From Elephas maximus indicus (lineage: Eukaryota > Chordata > Mammalia > Proboscidea > Elephantidae), in the NCBI RefSeq assembly GCF_024166365.1, contig NC_064825.1:104360480-104424479 (forward strand): a DNA stretch of 64,000 bases. Direction: 5' to 3'. The notes beneath the pieces are model-generated. The model saw nothing but the letters and a program-made list of their open reading frames with translations. It did no database searches and was not told the DNA's origin. Shown here piece after piece: positions 24,101 to 36,370 of the stretch. Both the position numbers and the translations under genes were made by a program. Within the stretch, counting starts at the first letter, position 1; every line of letters begins with the position of its first letter.

Positions 24101-25330
24101 TATGCCCATATGGGTTGCTTGAGTGAGCTATCTTGATTATTTTTGCCTTTGGAGCTCTGACATCCTGTCTTCAGATGCCTAGAGCTGTTATAAGGTATAT
24201 CAGTCTAGTAGTCCATTCACTTTTCTTGTATGAATTCAGCTCAGGTGTCCAGGTAGCTGATCATCAAGTGTGTGGTACAGGCTCTGTCCTACAGTTTTAG
24301 AGGGGCGGGGGTGATTAGTGTAGGTACTGATATCTGGTTATAGCAGGGAGTCATGCTCTGAAAAGGCAGTGAGCTGAGAATCATCCCCCAAGTGTCTCTG
24401 AGGAAAGTGCTTCCCTCTTCCCTACAGCGTACAGGTGGGTGAGTTCTGCAGATGGACCATGAGCACCCAATGTTTTTGGTTGTAAGGACTGGAAGGTACC
24501 AGTTATTCTTGGACTCCTGTGTTGTGTGGCTGGGCGGCCTGAGTGGAGTCACCAGTTGTTAGTCCCCTGATGTGGGTAGGAGAGGACCCTGTTTAGAGGC
24601 AAAGCGGTGTCAAACATCAAACACCCACCTCTCCGTGGCACAGCTGAAACAGTCATAGTCTGCCAACAAGGGCCTACTCTCCTGAAATAGGCCCACACGG
24701 GTCCATGAAGTGGAGAAAGGTATTCAAAGTCCATAGACTGTTTATGATTCGACAGGAGCTGCTTCTGTCCTGAGCTACCCAGGGTAGTGGAACTGGCAAA
24801 TTATCTTTCCCCCCAATTGCAAACTTATTCCTTCTTCACAGCTGGGAGGATGGCTCCAGGCGCTCAGCAGGGCCTATCTCACGTCCAGGGAAATCAACAG
24901 CTACTGAAGCCAGCTAGGGGGTGGGGGGCACAGTTAAAAATACGTTAGTCCTTAGTTTTGATGAGAGCATCATTCTTCTCTGGTTCTGGAAGTGTGAGTA
25001 GGCTGTGCATCTGGCTGCTTCTCCCTGAAGAAACTGTGGCCGAACGGTACTACCAGCCCGCCACAGCCTCTCCCGGGAATGGTGCCTGAGGTATCCCAGC
25101 GGTTCAGGTCTGGCAACTCCTCTCTGCTTCTGAACTGCCTCCCTCTCACCCTGCTGCTTAGTCCATTTTCTAACTTTACCTTTGATTTTCAGGGCTCCTA
25201 GGTTTTTTTGTTTGTTTGTTTAGGTTGTCATAAATATAATAGATTCACTTGACTTGTTTTTTGGGGGGGTCTTTATTGTAAGAGGGTACACAGGAAGAGT
25301 CTGGCTATTCCACCATCTTGGCCCCACCTC
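21192..25330 (-). mobile_element. L1 LINE no. 2 (antisense), both ends intact, internally deleted
   Basis: The 3' tail is at 21192 and the 5' end at about 25330, where the reverse reads ggccaagatggtggaatagc, the usual L1 start. A perfect 13 bp target duplication (cacctcagatctc) lies at 21179-21191 and 25331-25343. The paralogous empty site, with a single copy, is at 61323-61335. ORF2 sequence stops at about 23195 and joins ORF1 sequence directly, leaving a 4.1 kb element instead of about 6 kb or more. The long 5' UTR (about 24080-25330) is GC-rich. The open frames on it (24289-24552, 24549-24734) are not genes. Confidence 0.9.
24080..25330 (-). promoter_or_regulatory. L1 5' UTR (likely internal promoter) of L1 no. 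2
   Basis: This is the most GC-rich stretch of the window (about 24820-25150), immediately upstream in sense of the ORF1 remnant and ending at the 5' target duplication. The promoter role is inferred from L1 biology. Confidence 0.5.
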
Positions 25331-25974
25331 CACCTCAGATCTCTTGACTTCCATTCTTATGGTATGATCATGGTCACAGGATGGTTGTTGGAGCTTGGGA
25401 CAATTTACCCGAGATCTGGAAATGCATCAAGGGTGAAGGGCAAAAGGGAGTTTGGCGTTCAGTTAAATCATCTCACTTCCTGCATGTCTCAATTAATTAC
25501 ATAACTCGTATCTTATATATGTGTATATGTAAAAAAAAAAGGCCACCTTAATTTTCAAAGGATGCTGGGAAATGTAATTTTTTAAATCTAGGACTATTGA
25601 TTGCCTTGGAAATATAAGATCTAGTACTTAGGTGAAGCAGGAAGGGGGGAGAAAATACAGTGAAGGCAACTGGAAGTCTACAATTTCAACTGTACTTCCT
25701 TCTCTTTAGTCATATTTCCAAGTGATAGAATTTCCTCCTCCCACAAGAACGCAGTTCCTTGAAACATTGTGTAGAAAGAAAGAGTTGGTAATATTTTCCT
25801 CAGAAAGGGCTTTATGATAAAGACTTTGAATTCATAGATTTTCAAGTCATTCTTTCAAATTTTATATATACATATATATTTATATTTTTCATATTCATCA
25901 CTGATTTTAACAATTTGGCTGTTTGAAATTCTTTCTGGGACAAACTCAAGACTCTTACTACTAGGGCGATATAT

Positions 25975-26385
25975 TAGTTTCCTAGAGCTACCATAAGAAA
26001 ATTCTACAAAGTGGGTGGTTTCAATCAACAGAGATTCATTGTCTCACAGTTTCTGGAGCCTGAGGTCCAACGTCAGGGTGTCAGCTGTGTTGATTCCTTC
26101 TGAGGCTTTGACAGAGATCTGTTCTACTCATATCTCCCAACCTCTAATAGCTCCAGGAATTCATGGGTTGCTATTGCAGCATCACATGTAATCCTTCTCC
26201 TTTCTCTCTCTGTCTCTGGTTATCTTCTCTTTTATAAGAACACCAGTGGGACCCATCCTACTCTAGTATACCTTCCTGTTAACCTTACTGATAACATCTT
26301 CTTAGACCCTATTTATAGAGTCACAAACATAGCATTCAGGCTTCAGTATATCTTTGTGGGGAACACAATTCAATCCATAGTAGGG
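25975..26385 (-). mobile_element. MaLR-like LTR fossil (antisense), shared by three arms
   Basis: In reverse it shows the MaLR 3' end (tattagtttcctagagctac) and a 5' end matching the ggattgaattgtgtt start. The same insertion is at 40626-41048 and 61925-62343, so it predates the A/B split. Confidence 0.6.
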
Positions 26386-27392
26386 GAGAACCTTGCTTTA
26401 TATGCATTTGAATCAAGTTTTAAATGACTTGTTCTGAAATCAACTTTCTTGGTGTTCTTGGAATGAATTCAGATGTCATCTGCAAAGGTTCAACTTAAAC
26501 TTATAGGTCCAACGTTTTTGCCCATTTTGAAGGTCATGATTTAAACAAGAAAGTTTTTACATATTCAAGTTATTCCCAACCTGGACTTTTCCCTTTTGGT
26601 GAGTTGACCCTGGATTATGCATTTGTGATTTTTCTCCCCCGAGGGCCTGGTCCTGTAAGTCGTATTCCATGTGGGAGATTATTCTTATAGCATCTCTGGA
26701 GATGCAGAATCTACTCTCAGAATTGTGACTAAGGTCCCAATGAGTTTACTTACAGAAGAGTCACACTTTGAGATGCACCAATGAAATGACTCAACAGTAT
26801 TTGTTGTAGTTCAAATGGAAATAAAGTGTCCAAAGACTGTTACCCTTAGCACAGAGAGTGCTTGTTTATATGAGTAGTTACAGGACTGGGTTTTTCAGGA
26901 ATTGAAATGATGAACTCAAAGCACAACAAACTATGAACATGAAATTATTTTTCTTTCTTCAGGTAGGCCATAGTTCAACTATGTCATTTGAAGTCAGGCC
27001 AGTATAAAGGACTGAGAATCAAAATCAGGTAACAAGCTATTTCACTCCTAAACTGCAAACTGCAAAATATTTCTCTAAACAATTCACAGTTCTCTTTCCC
27101 ACAAAATTTACTTTTTAACCTCATACTGCTTATTTAACATTTGTTTGTTTTAGGACAAATTATGCCAGCAATTGAGTTTTTGGCTGTCTTTGTTTTAATC
27201 AGTATTCAGACTCCTTTTTGTTGGAGGACATTTTTGATATTTGTATTAAAAATCTCAACTATTGAAAAGGTAACAATTTTCTTTAAGGCTGAGGTGAGAC
27301 AGACTTCCTGAAGCATGGAAAGAATTGGCCACAGAGGAACATTTCTAGGTCCAGTGATGGTGCGTGTACTATCTTACTGTCTGTGTCCACAG

Positions 27393-27486
27393 AGATGGCG
27401 TCAGTGTATGAAGTTGTTATCTTTTAGTACAAGGGAGAAGGCACCACAATCCAGAACTTGAAGTGAATGTCTGTTTCATTCTGCAG
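27393..27486 (+). other. Predicted 5' noncoding exon of OR-B1
   Basis: A 94 bp segment paralogous to 510-602. The acceptor ends at AG 27391-27392 (ctgtctgtgtccacag) and the donor CAG|GTAACC has GT at 27487-27488. Splicing to the predicted coding exon at 29059 would remove a 1572 bp intron. Confidence 0.5.
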
Positions 27487-29103
27487 GTAACCCAGGAAGT
27501 GTTTTTATACATGAGTCTTCAGAAGGGTTTTTATTACACAAGAGTACATTGGTAGTATGATTTAGAAAGTCATGGTCTTTTAAAAGTTCTTCTAAGAAAA
27601 TAATCAGCCATGTTAGACATTCTAGGTGATTGATAAAATGTGTGGAGATTGACTTAATTCTATAATACCCTTTTGAATATTTTCATAGCGCAAAGATCTA
27701 GAGTACCTTCACCTTCTTTAATATCAGTATTCTTAGAAAGGAATTTCAAGGGTAACAATTAGGGGAATATGTTAATGGACATATGTAGGATCAACGGAAG
27801 TGCTCTGGAAGCATTGTTTGTTAATCTGTTAATAATTAGAGAATGATGTAAATCTGTCAACCTCGAATGAGTGACCTTCAAAGGCCTAATACTTATGCAA
27901 GCAGGTTATTACTTCAACTCATAGGAGTGATAGGTTGGGTAAGAAAAGGTTTGAAATTGATCATTAGTTTTAGCAAAGCTAAGGTGTTCTCATAAAGAAC
28001 AGAGAATTGGGCTGCATGTTTGCAAAAGATGAGGAGTGGAAGGATAAATTATTTAAACAATGATGTTACTATACTGTCTAAATACAGAGAAGAAAATAGT
28101 TAATGTAGGAAATGGAGGAGACAATTACAGGAGGAAAAGTGACAAAGAGGATGGGATCTAGTGTACACACAGAGGGTTTGGCCATAAAAAGAAACAGAAA
28201 ATCCATGTATTGTGAAGAAGAGGTCCAGCAGAATTATGAAGTCAGATATTGGAGCAAATACCGGTAGAGTTATCAAGAGTAACTGGATATCATCACTAGG
28301 ATTATTTTAAGAGATAGGAGGGTTGGTTAATATTGATGATATTTATGATGCACTGTTTTTGGGGGTGTGTGTGTGTGCGTACACAGTCTTCTTTTTCTTT
28401 TTTTTCTTGGAATCTCTCCTCTCTTCTTTTTCATTCCTGCACATTCATCACCAGCAAAAAAGTAACCCATTTCCAAGAAAAAAGTGTATCTTTCCATGAT
28501 TTCCTCATGCTCATATAATTATTTTTATTTTGCTTGATAATAGTGTTATACATAGTTTTATGCTTATTTCTTTATTGCTCAACTGTACCTTATCACTACC
28601 AATTTTTGAAATTGTGACATATGTCCACTGGGGATTTAAGTTATTCATTAAAAAGGTCCTGCCATTCTTAGAATGTAGAAAACAATCTCAAGTATTAATA
28701 TGAAAGTGGATATTAAATAAACTTCCTTTGTTTTACATTAAAATTTTCATCTATTTATATTTTATTTTTATATGTAGTATTAACTGTATATATATATATA
28801 TATAATTTTATTTTCTACTGGATGCTAAGTTAATGTGGTAACCCCATTTGTTTCACAATCTACTCTTTTCCCATATGTTTGTTTGTCTCTCATTATCTGA
28901 CAAGTTCACTGAGGTTATAGACTGTGTTTTGTTCAGCCTTATATTCTTAAAATCTTGGACAGTGCTGAAACATAATAAAACATAATGTCTATTTATTGAA
29001 TGAATAAACAAATTATCTGGAGACCTCCAAAAGTCACTAGTGATCATTATATTTACAGGTAAATTTGTCCTGAATTCTGAAATAAGGACACACAGAAGAA
29101 CAT

Positions 29104-30135
29104 ATGGAACAAAGGAACAATGTGACTGAGTTTGTCCTCTTGGGGCTCACGCAGAGCCTTCAGGGTCAGAAAATATTATTTGTTGCATTTTTGCTGATCT
29201 ACGTTGTGACAGTTGTGGGCAACCGACTTATTGTCATGACTGTGGTGATCAGCCCAACACTGGATGCCCCTATGTACTTCTTTCTTGGCTGCTTATCATT
29301 TATGGATGCTGTTTATTCTACTACAGTTACCCCAAATATGATTATAGACTTACTGTATGAGAAGAAAACCATTTCCTTCCAAGCCTGTCTGACCCAGCTT
29401 TTTGTAGAACACTTATTTGGTGGTGCTGAGATTTTACTTCTGGTGGTCATGGCTTATGACCGCTATGCGGCTATCTGCAAACCCCTGCGTTATATGACCA
29501 TCATGAACCAACAGGTGCGTGTTCTGCTGCTGCTGGTGACCTGGGTTGGAGGTTTTGTGCATGCTGTAGCTCACCTTCTCTTTGTTTACAACCTTCCCTT
29601 CTGTGGTCCCAATGTCATTGACCACTTTGGCTGTGACATGTACCCCTTATTAAAACTTGCCTGCACTGACACCTATGTCATTGGTCTCACCGTGATTGCC
29701 AATGATGGAGCAATATGTGTGGTCATCTTTATTCTGTTACTCATCTCCTACGGAGTTATTATGCACTCCTTGAAGAACCTTAGTCAGGAAGGGAGGCACA
29801 AAGCCTTATCCACCTGTGGTTCCCACATCACTGTGGTGGTCCTTTTCTTTGTCCCCTGTATTTTTCTGTATGTGAGACCTCCTTTCACCTTATCCACTGA
29901 TAAATTTTTGGCTGTGTTTTACACTATTTTCACTCCTATGTTGAACCCCTTAATATATACCCTGAGAAGTGCAGAGATGAAAAATGCCATGAAGAGGCTT
30001 TGGACCAGAAAAAGAAAATGGGGCAACATGCAAATGAATCATCTACTTTCAATAAAGAATTGCCCCTTCTTGGAAAACAAAACAAAACAAAAACAACAAC
30101 ACAACAAAAATCCAAATCCATTGTCATTGAATTGA
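29104..30135 (+). CDS. Olfactory receptor, family 4 (OR4C-like), OR-B1, with C-terminal extension
   Basis: A seven-transmembrane odorant receptor frame of 343 codons, against 305 in OR-A2. Family features: NVT near the N-terminus, GN in TM1 (39-40), [17 protein letters not shown] at the end of TM3, the conserved extracellular cysteines (95 and 177), [10 protein letters not shown] in TM6 and [12 protein letters not shown] in TM7. At the usual stop position (30019-30021) it reads TGG, adding 38 residues whose last part is encoded by a short AfroSINE tail. Unusual residues are Arg41 in TM1, where the paralogue has Leu, Gly176 beside Cys177, and Ser instead of Asn in the LRN motif. The predicted coding exon starts at 29059, 45 nt before this ATG. 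It may be a functional receptor or an early pseudogene. The frame itself is unbroken. Confidence 0.9.
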   Translation: MEQRNNVTEFVLLGLTQSLQGQKILFVAFLLIYVVTVVGNRLIVMTVVISPTLDAPMYFFLGCLSFMDAVYSTTVTPNMIIDLLYEKKTISFQACLTQLFVEHLFGGAEILLLVVMAYDRYAAICKPLRYMTIMNQQVRVLLLLVTWVGGFVHAVAHLLFVYNLPFCGPNVIDHFGCDMYPLLKLACTDTYVIGLTVIANDGAICVVIFILLLISYGVIMHSLKNLSQEGRHKALSTCGSHITVVVLFFVPCIFLYVRPPFTLSTDKFLAVFYTIFTPMLNPLIYTLRSAEMKNAMKRLWTRKRKWGNMQMNHLLSIKNCPFLENKTKQKQQHNKNPNPLSLN

Positions 30136-30142
30136 TTCCAGA
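30062..30142 (-). mobile_element. Short AfroSINE tail fragment (antisense) overlapping the end of OR-B1
   Basis: An A/CAA-rich run followed by ccaaatccattgtcattgaa matches the 3' tail of an antisense AfroSINE. It is absent from OR-A1 and OR-A2. It supplies the last codons and the stop (30133-30135) of OR-B1. Only about 40 bp of SINE proper is present, so the assignment is less certain than for full copies. Confidence 0.55.
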
Positions 30143-32224
30143 AACTTGTGTGTAATTTTTTAATTTGGGTATTTCCTCACATTAAATAACTTGCGCATGA
30201 TGAAAAACATTTATTAGGATACTTCCAATGATAAGTTTATTCCAAATATATTTTAAGATTTTCATTTCTTAGGAAAATGTATGTTCTTTTTTGGTGTAGA
30301 ATAGTTCTGTTGAGTCTATATCTAAGTTATGACTTATGCTACAGTTAATACCAGAAATTTATCTTAGTTGATGGAAGATTTTCTCATGTCTCTTTCTTAA
30401 ATAAATCTAATCCTTTTTCACAATTAATAGTGTTCATTACAGATTTCAGAGTAATACGATTCAAAATAAGACACAAAAATATGATTCATAGCACCCCATG
30501 CAGAGATAACTCATAGCAACCTTAGAGACATATATTTTTATATTTGTATCTGTATGATATTTTATATCTGTAGCTTTGGTTATATTGCTTAGCATATTAA
30601 GGTTTACGAGAAAGGATGTCTCAGAGTTCTAAATTAATCATCAGTATGCTAAATATACAAAAAGAATCCAAATGAAAAAGGCAGACAGGCAGAAAAATGA
30701 CTAGACCTTACTTATTTTCCCAATTGGGAAATCATTTTATCTCTTCAAGTAGAGCAGCTTTCTTTGGTGTTATGTTTTCACAAAGATGATGCATTCATCT
30801 TCCCAGATTGTTTAAAATATCTTATGATAGCTTTTCTATTTCTCAATGTCCCATCTCCTTCTTGCTTATAGTCTGTCATTTGTCTTCTAATAGGGACTGA
30901 AACTCTGCCTTTCATATGTAAAATCAGCAAAATCCATAATCAATGAGCTTCATATATATAGCCTGGAACTTGACACTGGATTATTTTGCATGATTTTGTT
31001 TTCAAGAAAGATGCCGACCATACTATTTCAATTCTCACATCTCTTCCTATAGGAATGTAGATTATTAGGTAGTAGAGAGACTGGAATATGTTGTTTTATT
31101 TGACAAAGACCTCATTCATAAAATCTTTGTGAACATTTCTCTTTTGAATTGGGCTTAAAATAGAATATTGTCTGCCTCTGATGTAATAGAAAATTTGTGG
31201 CCAAAGATACTCATGGTCCCTGTCACCCCTATTTAGTCCTGTTTCACGAGGTTCTGAGGCGATGGAGGATTGGGTACACTTCATTGGTAAAGCACACTGT
31301 ATGCATGACTTTGTATCCTGGTTTTTATGCCTAGTGTTATCATGTGGATATTTCTTACATCATCTCATCTCTTCCTATGCATAACACTATTCATCAAATA
31401 ATATTACCCATTTGTTTGGGTCTGACTTAACCTAACTAAATCCTCTACTTTAAGACATTTAGTCAGTTTTCAAATTTGTATAGTGATATCAAGTGATGCA
31501 ACAAAAATCCTGGTTAATTGAGTACATATTTTCACTGATCTCTAAGTTCCCTGAAGGCAGGGAAAATTTTTGTGTTCTATGTTTCTCACCCAACATCTGG
31601 GATATAGATTTCATCCTAGAAACTTTGTAAATTTTTGGTATTATTGAATTCTCTATTGGAGTCAGAATTTTTACTGATAGATTTTAATGAACTCTTTATA
31701 TATCAAATATATGTACCATTTTTCTTTGATATTTGCTATAAACGTTTACCTTACCATGTTTTTCATATTATAATTATGAGTGTTTTTATATGTAGATATT
31801 ATATTTAAATATTTAATATTTAAAAATTCTTTTAGTTTTTTTTTTAAATTTCTTCTTTAACACATACTTGGAGAACTCTGTTCCTTTTCGTTGACTTTAT
31901 ACATTTTAATATTTTTTCTCTCTCTGTCTTTTTTTTTGTTAAAAAACTTTTCAAATAATTCTGTTTCAACCCACCTAGAATTTATTTATTTGTGGTGAGA
32001 GAATATCGAAATCTATTTTCTCAAAATTGATAAAATATTCTTCCAACATAGCGTATTAATTATTTTCAGCACTAATCTGAAATTTCTCCTGGTAAATGCC
32101 ATTTTATACACCCAAAATATTCAATCTTTTCTTCTACTTTTTTTTCTGTTTGGTTTATTTCTCTTCCACTAACACATTATTTCAATAATTATTTTTAATG
32201 TTATTTATACCCAGTAGTTATAAA

Positions 32225-32382
32225 ACAAAAAAACCAAACCTATTGCTGTCGAGTCGATTTTGACTCATCACAACTATATAGGACAGAGTAGAACTTCCCC
32301 ATAGGACTCCCAAGAAGTGCCTGGTGGATTCAAACTGCAGACCTTTTGTAAGCAATCAAGCTGTTAAACACTGCACCATCTG
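32225..32382 (-). mobile_element. AfroSINE (antisense)
   Basis: An antisense SINE with a shortened head. Target duplication gtagttataaa (32214-32224) and gtagtgataaa (32383-32393). Absent from the A units at the corresponding place. Confidence 0.85.
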
Positions 32383-32789
32383 GTAGTGATAAACTCCAGT
32401 AATTATTCACCTATTTCAAAAAATTTTGTATAATTTCTAAATTTTTATTCTTCTTGATAAATGTTAAGATCATTTTGTAAGTTTCAAACACTTCCTATGC
32501 ATTACATTTAGAATTTCATGTTTTAAATTTCTATTTTGATTAAATGGTATGTTGTCATGTCTAGCTTTCCCATCCAGAATAAGAGACATACCGTGAAGCC
32601 TTAGTTTATAAGTCTCAGTGAAAATTTGTAATCAGCTCCACACAGCGTACATAGAACTTACCTTTTGTTTTTCTTGTTTACAAAGGGAATTCTCTTATTT
32701 ACATTTGATTCACATTTTAGTGAGTTGTCCTGAAAGGACTCAGTGTCTTTTGCTGGCATGAATTAGTGCACAATCCTCAAAACCACGGG

Positions 32790-33035
32790 CACATAGACTG
32801 GTGTCTGATTACACATGGGTCTGTGTAAGGTCACCAAAAAACAAAACCAAACCCACTGCCTTTGAGTTGATTCCGATTCTTCATGACTCTGTAGGACAAA
32901 GTAGAATTGCCCCATAGGGTTTCCAAGGAGTGGCTGGTGCATCTGAACTGCTGACCTTTTGGTTGCAGCCATAGCACTTAATCAGTATGCCACTATGGCT
33001 CTGTATAAGGTCACACAGGGGTGTACATATGAATA
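32790..33035. repeat. Residual minisatellite of unit B1, split by a SINE
   Basis: Short remnant of the array at 6776-7060 (acacatgggtctgtgtaagg). It is interrupted by an AfroSINE at 32835-33000 and followed at once by an RTE element. Confidence 0.6.
32835..33000 (-). mobile_element. AfroSINE (antisense) in the minisatellite
   Basis: Near-complete SINE with a 14 bp target duplication (ctgtgtaaggtcac at 32821-32834, ctgtataaggtcac at 33001-33014). Confidence 0.9.
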
Positions 33036-33039
33036 TACA

Positions 33040-34077
33040 AATTATGGACAACATTGCAAAATTTGGAATTTCAGAACGCTTAATTGTGTTCTTGAGGAAG
33101 CTGTTCGTAGACCAAGAGGCAGTCCTTTGAATAGCACAAGGGGGATACTGTGTGGTTTAAATTCAGGCAAGGTGTGCATCAGGGTTGTATCCTTTTACCA
33201 TACTTATTCAATCTGTATGCTGAGCAGATAATCCAAGAAGCTGGACTATATGAAGAAGAACATGGCATCAATATTGGAGGAAGACTCATTAAAAATCTTC
33301 GATATTCAGATGACACAACCTTGTTTTCTGAAAGTGAAGAGGACTCGAAGCCCTTACTAATGAAGATCAAAGACCACAGCCTTCAGTATGGATTACATCT
33401 CAAAGTAAAGAAAGCAAAAATCCTCACAACTGGACCAATAAGCAACATGATGATAAAGGGAGAAAATACTTAAGTTTTAAAGGATTTCATTTTACTTGGA
33501 TCCACAATTAACACCCACAGAAACAGCAGTCAAGAAATCAAATGACTCATTGCACTGGGCAAATCTGCGGCACAAAAATCTCTTTAAAGTGTTAAAAAGC
33601 AAAGATGTCACTTTAAAGACTAAGGTGGGCCTGATCCAAGCATGGTGTTTTCAATTGCCTCATATACCTGTGAAAGCTGGAAAATGAATAAGGGAGACTG
33701 AAGAATTGACTTCTTTGAATTATGGTGTGTGAAGAATATTGAATAAAGCACTGTCAGAAGAATGAACAAAGCTGTCTTAGAAGAAGTATAACCAGAATGC
33801 TGATTAGAAGCAAGGATGGGAAGACTTACTCTCACATACTTTGGACATATTATCAGGAAGGACTAGTCCCTAGAAAAAGACATATTGCTTGGCAAAGTAG
33901 AGGGTCCGCAAAAAAGGGAAGACCCTCAGAGTGACGGATTGACACAGTGGCTGCAACAGTGGGCTCAAGAATAACAATGATTGTGAAGATGGCACAGGAC
34001 CGGACAGTGTTTCCTTCTGTTGTGAATGGGGTAGCTATGAGACAGAACTGACTTGAAGGCACGTAACAACAACAAAA
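33040..34077 (+). mobile_element. RTE-clade LINE 3' part (sense)
   Basis: A 5'-truncated RTE. The frame at 33150-33473 includes the end of the RT domain (CILLPYLFNLYAEQII and a degraded active site YSDDTTLF), and the C-terminal region continues in other frames. It ends in the ACAACAACA tail near 34077. Inactive. Confidence 0.8.
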
Positions 34078-34665
34078 ACCTGTGTTGGTCCTTGACCCAG
34101 AGGAATCTTCCCGGAAGCTGTATTAAGAGCTTTCCTGCTACTGTTATTTGGCATTGTCTCCCAAAACATTAGTGACTTTGGTTGCTTTAGTGGGATATGC
34201 TGCTATTCCATGCATAATTGCATATCATTCATCTTATATATCCAAGTGGTCACTTCTGGAGGTTACGCCAAAGGCATTCTATTCCTTTTTTGAGCCAATG
34301 CCTGGTTTTCTTCTTGTCATCTACAGGACCCACTTTAATCTTTCCTCAGAATACCCATAACGCCTTCCATAACAGCATTTCTTGATTGTCCATTCCTCAG
34401 GGGATTGTTTGTCTGCCCAAACGGTGAGGGTATTATCCACAACCCATTAGCATGTAAATAGCCAGACATTGCTCTGACTGTGAGAACCAAGGGCTCCCTG
34501 CGCATTAAATATGCTGCTCATACATCTGGCCATTGGGTAGATTTAACTTTGCTTCTTTGACTAAGGTTGTACCATTCAGAGGGAAAATTTCAGCAGATTT
34601 CCATATTGAATCATACCCTTCTATTTGAGAACTTCCTTGATACTTTTTTTTTGTAAATAAATATC
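34078..34665 (-). mobile_element. ERV-L-like pol fragment (antisense), fossil
   Basis: In reverse this stretch resembles the RNase H part of a class III (ERV-L-like) pol. It is heavily broken and isolated. The orientation is opposite to the ERV-L pieces at 35441-37960, so the region was rearranged or holds two elements. Stretch 34680-35170 holds nothing I recognise. About 35180-35280 resembles an antisense L1 ORF2 scrap. Confidence 0.35.
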
Positions 34666-35440
34666 TGTTTTTCTTTAGCAGGAAGTGAATATTGCATTCA
34701 TATCAATCAACAACAGAAGTGGAAATCTTGCCAGAGATTCCAATTTGTTCTGAAAGTTATGCTCCTGAATATGATATACTTCCCTTGAGCCACCTCCTAT
34801 GCTATATACCTGTCTGTAGTATTTTGTTTTTATTAAAGAGTTTTGTTATCCTGCTCAATCTTTTAATGAATGACCCTCTAACATCACCCATGCCATAAAG
34901 GGCACTCATGATGTCATTTCTTTGTGCCTTTATGAAAGTTCAATGACTTTCCACTAGCTTTATTTCAGATAGCATGGATCTCACCACCCTATCAGGGAAC
35001 TTTCAAATCCCACCCCCTAGTGCTTGTCACTGAGTGGCTGTAGGCTTCTGACAGTGTCTTCAGGCTACATATGTTCATATAATAGACATTTCCAAAGTTA
35101 TCTGAGCACTAGGATTATGGCTTTCTTATGCAAATGCTGGCTAATGAAAAAAAGAAGACAAGTGAAGAATTCATATATCTATATTCATAAGAGATATGGG
35201 CCTGCAGTTTTCTTGTGTTGTCTTTGTCTAGTTTGGGTATCAGGATTATGTTTGCATCACAGACTATATTAGGGAATATTTCTTCTTTATCTGTCTGCTA
35301 AGCTACCCTCCCAAATGAAACCATTATTCTTTCTACACCCATCAGATGAGATTAGCCCAGCTGTGTCTGAAGGCTGGGGCAGGGCTTGGGGCATTACCTA
35401 GGCCATCACCTGAGGTAGATGCCTTAAAAGTCATTGCTTA

Positions 35441-36370
35441 ATGTCCCCAGGACTCACCCCTACTCCTCTTTTTTTTTCTAGATCTATATTTAGACTTAAG
35501 TTCCAGCAAGCCCCAAAAGATGAATTACGAAGTATGACCCAGGAGGAGGTACAGTACACTCCAAATGAACTGCTTGATTTTTACAATATATACAAACAGA
35601 AACCTGGGAAATATGAGTGGGATGGCTATTAAGGGTGTGGGATAATGACGCAAGGGATATAAAGTTGTTATCAGGTCTGAGTTTATTGATATGGGCCCAC
35701 TAAGCACAGATTCTTTACTCAGTGTTTTAGTTCGAAAGGTTAGAAAAGGATCTAGTAGTTTATTTTGTTGGTTCACTAAAGCATGGATTTGGCCCACTGG
35801 GTAAATCAAGTTTAAAGATCATACCTGCCTTGGTATATTGTAGAAGAAGGTACCCAAACACTTAAGGAAATTGTCATATCAGTGTAGACTTATCAGGTTG
35901 TGCCCACAGACCCACCCACACGTAGTGCCCAGAGAACACTTTTACCACAACTGTAAGGAAAAAATTTGTGAAGAAAGACCCAAGATCCTTGAAGATTACA
36001 ACAATTGCTATTTTACGTGAGTCAGGTTTGACAGTGGGACCTGCCCTAACTGAGTTAACCCTTTAATTAAACAATTATTTTCTGATATGAGTTTTTTTTT
36101 TTCTTTTGATACCATGTGTTTTCATGAATGGAAGCATGCCAAATCCTTGCGAGTTTCTGAATTTTTTGATAGTATAGATTTTTTTTCTTGCCTCATACCA
36201 TAAGCCTACCTTTACAGTCCCAAGGGACATACTTTGTCCCACTAATTCCACCCCCAGAGTCCCACCGGAGTCCACTGGGATGTATGTGTCCCAAATAAAA
36301 ATTTTCAAAATTTCTATTTTTCCTATCAAAATTCCAGACACTTCATACAATACCCTGTAAAAATAGTAAT
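35441..36370 (+). mobile_element. ERV-L-like gag-region fragment, fossil
   Basis: The start resembles the ERV-L gag word QYTPNELLDFYN. The element is broken in many places (more than ten by eye over all its fragments) and is certainly inactive. The last 300 bp (36063-36370) may be another ERV-L piece in reverse. An L1 fragment follows and separates gag from pol. Confidence 0.6.

Larger units (their letters stand above)
19310..26847 (+). repeat. Upstream arm of unit B1 (paralogous to 38895-41504 and 59826-62802)
   Basis: This noncoding block precedes unit B1 and aligns by eye with the blocks preceding A2 and B2. For example, 25331-25420 matches 61323-61410 and 39820-39910. It contains an old L1 piece, an LTR, L1 no. 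2 and a MaLR piece, listed separately. No gene was seen outside them. Confidence 0.75.
26848..33035 (+). repeat. Segmental duplication unit B1
   Basis: Paralogous to A1 (1-7061), A2 (41505-47588) and the start of B2 (62803-64000). It is closest to B2. It lacks the A-type LTR and old SINE and has a shortened intron. Stretches 27500-29050 and 30140-32210 contain no gene, only noncoding DNA aligned with the other units. Confidence 0.8.

Noticed and set aside
24289-24734. Two open frames in GC-rich DNA, possibly a CpG-rich host promoter
   Set aside because: The region is the 5' UTR of L1 no. 2, bounded by that element's target duplication.
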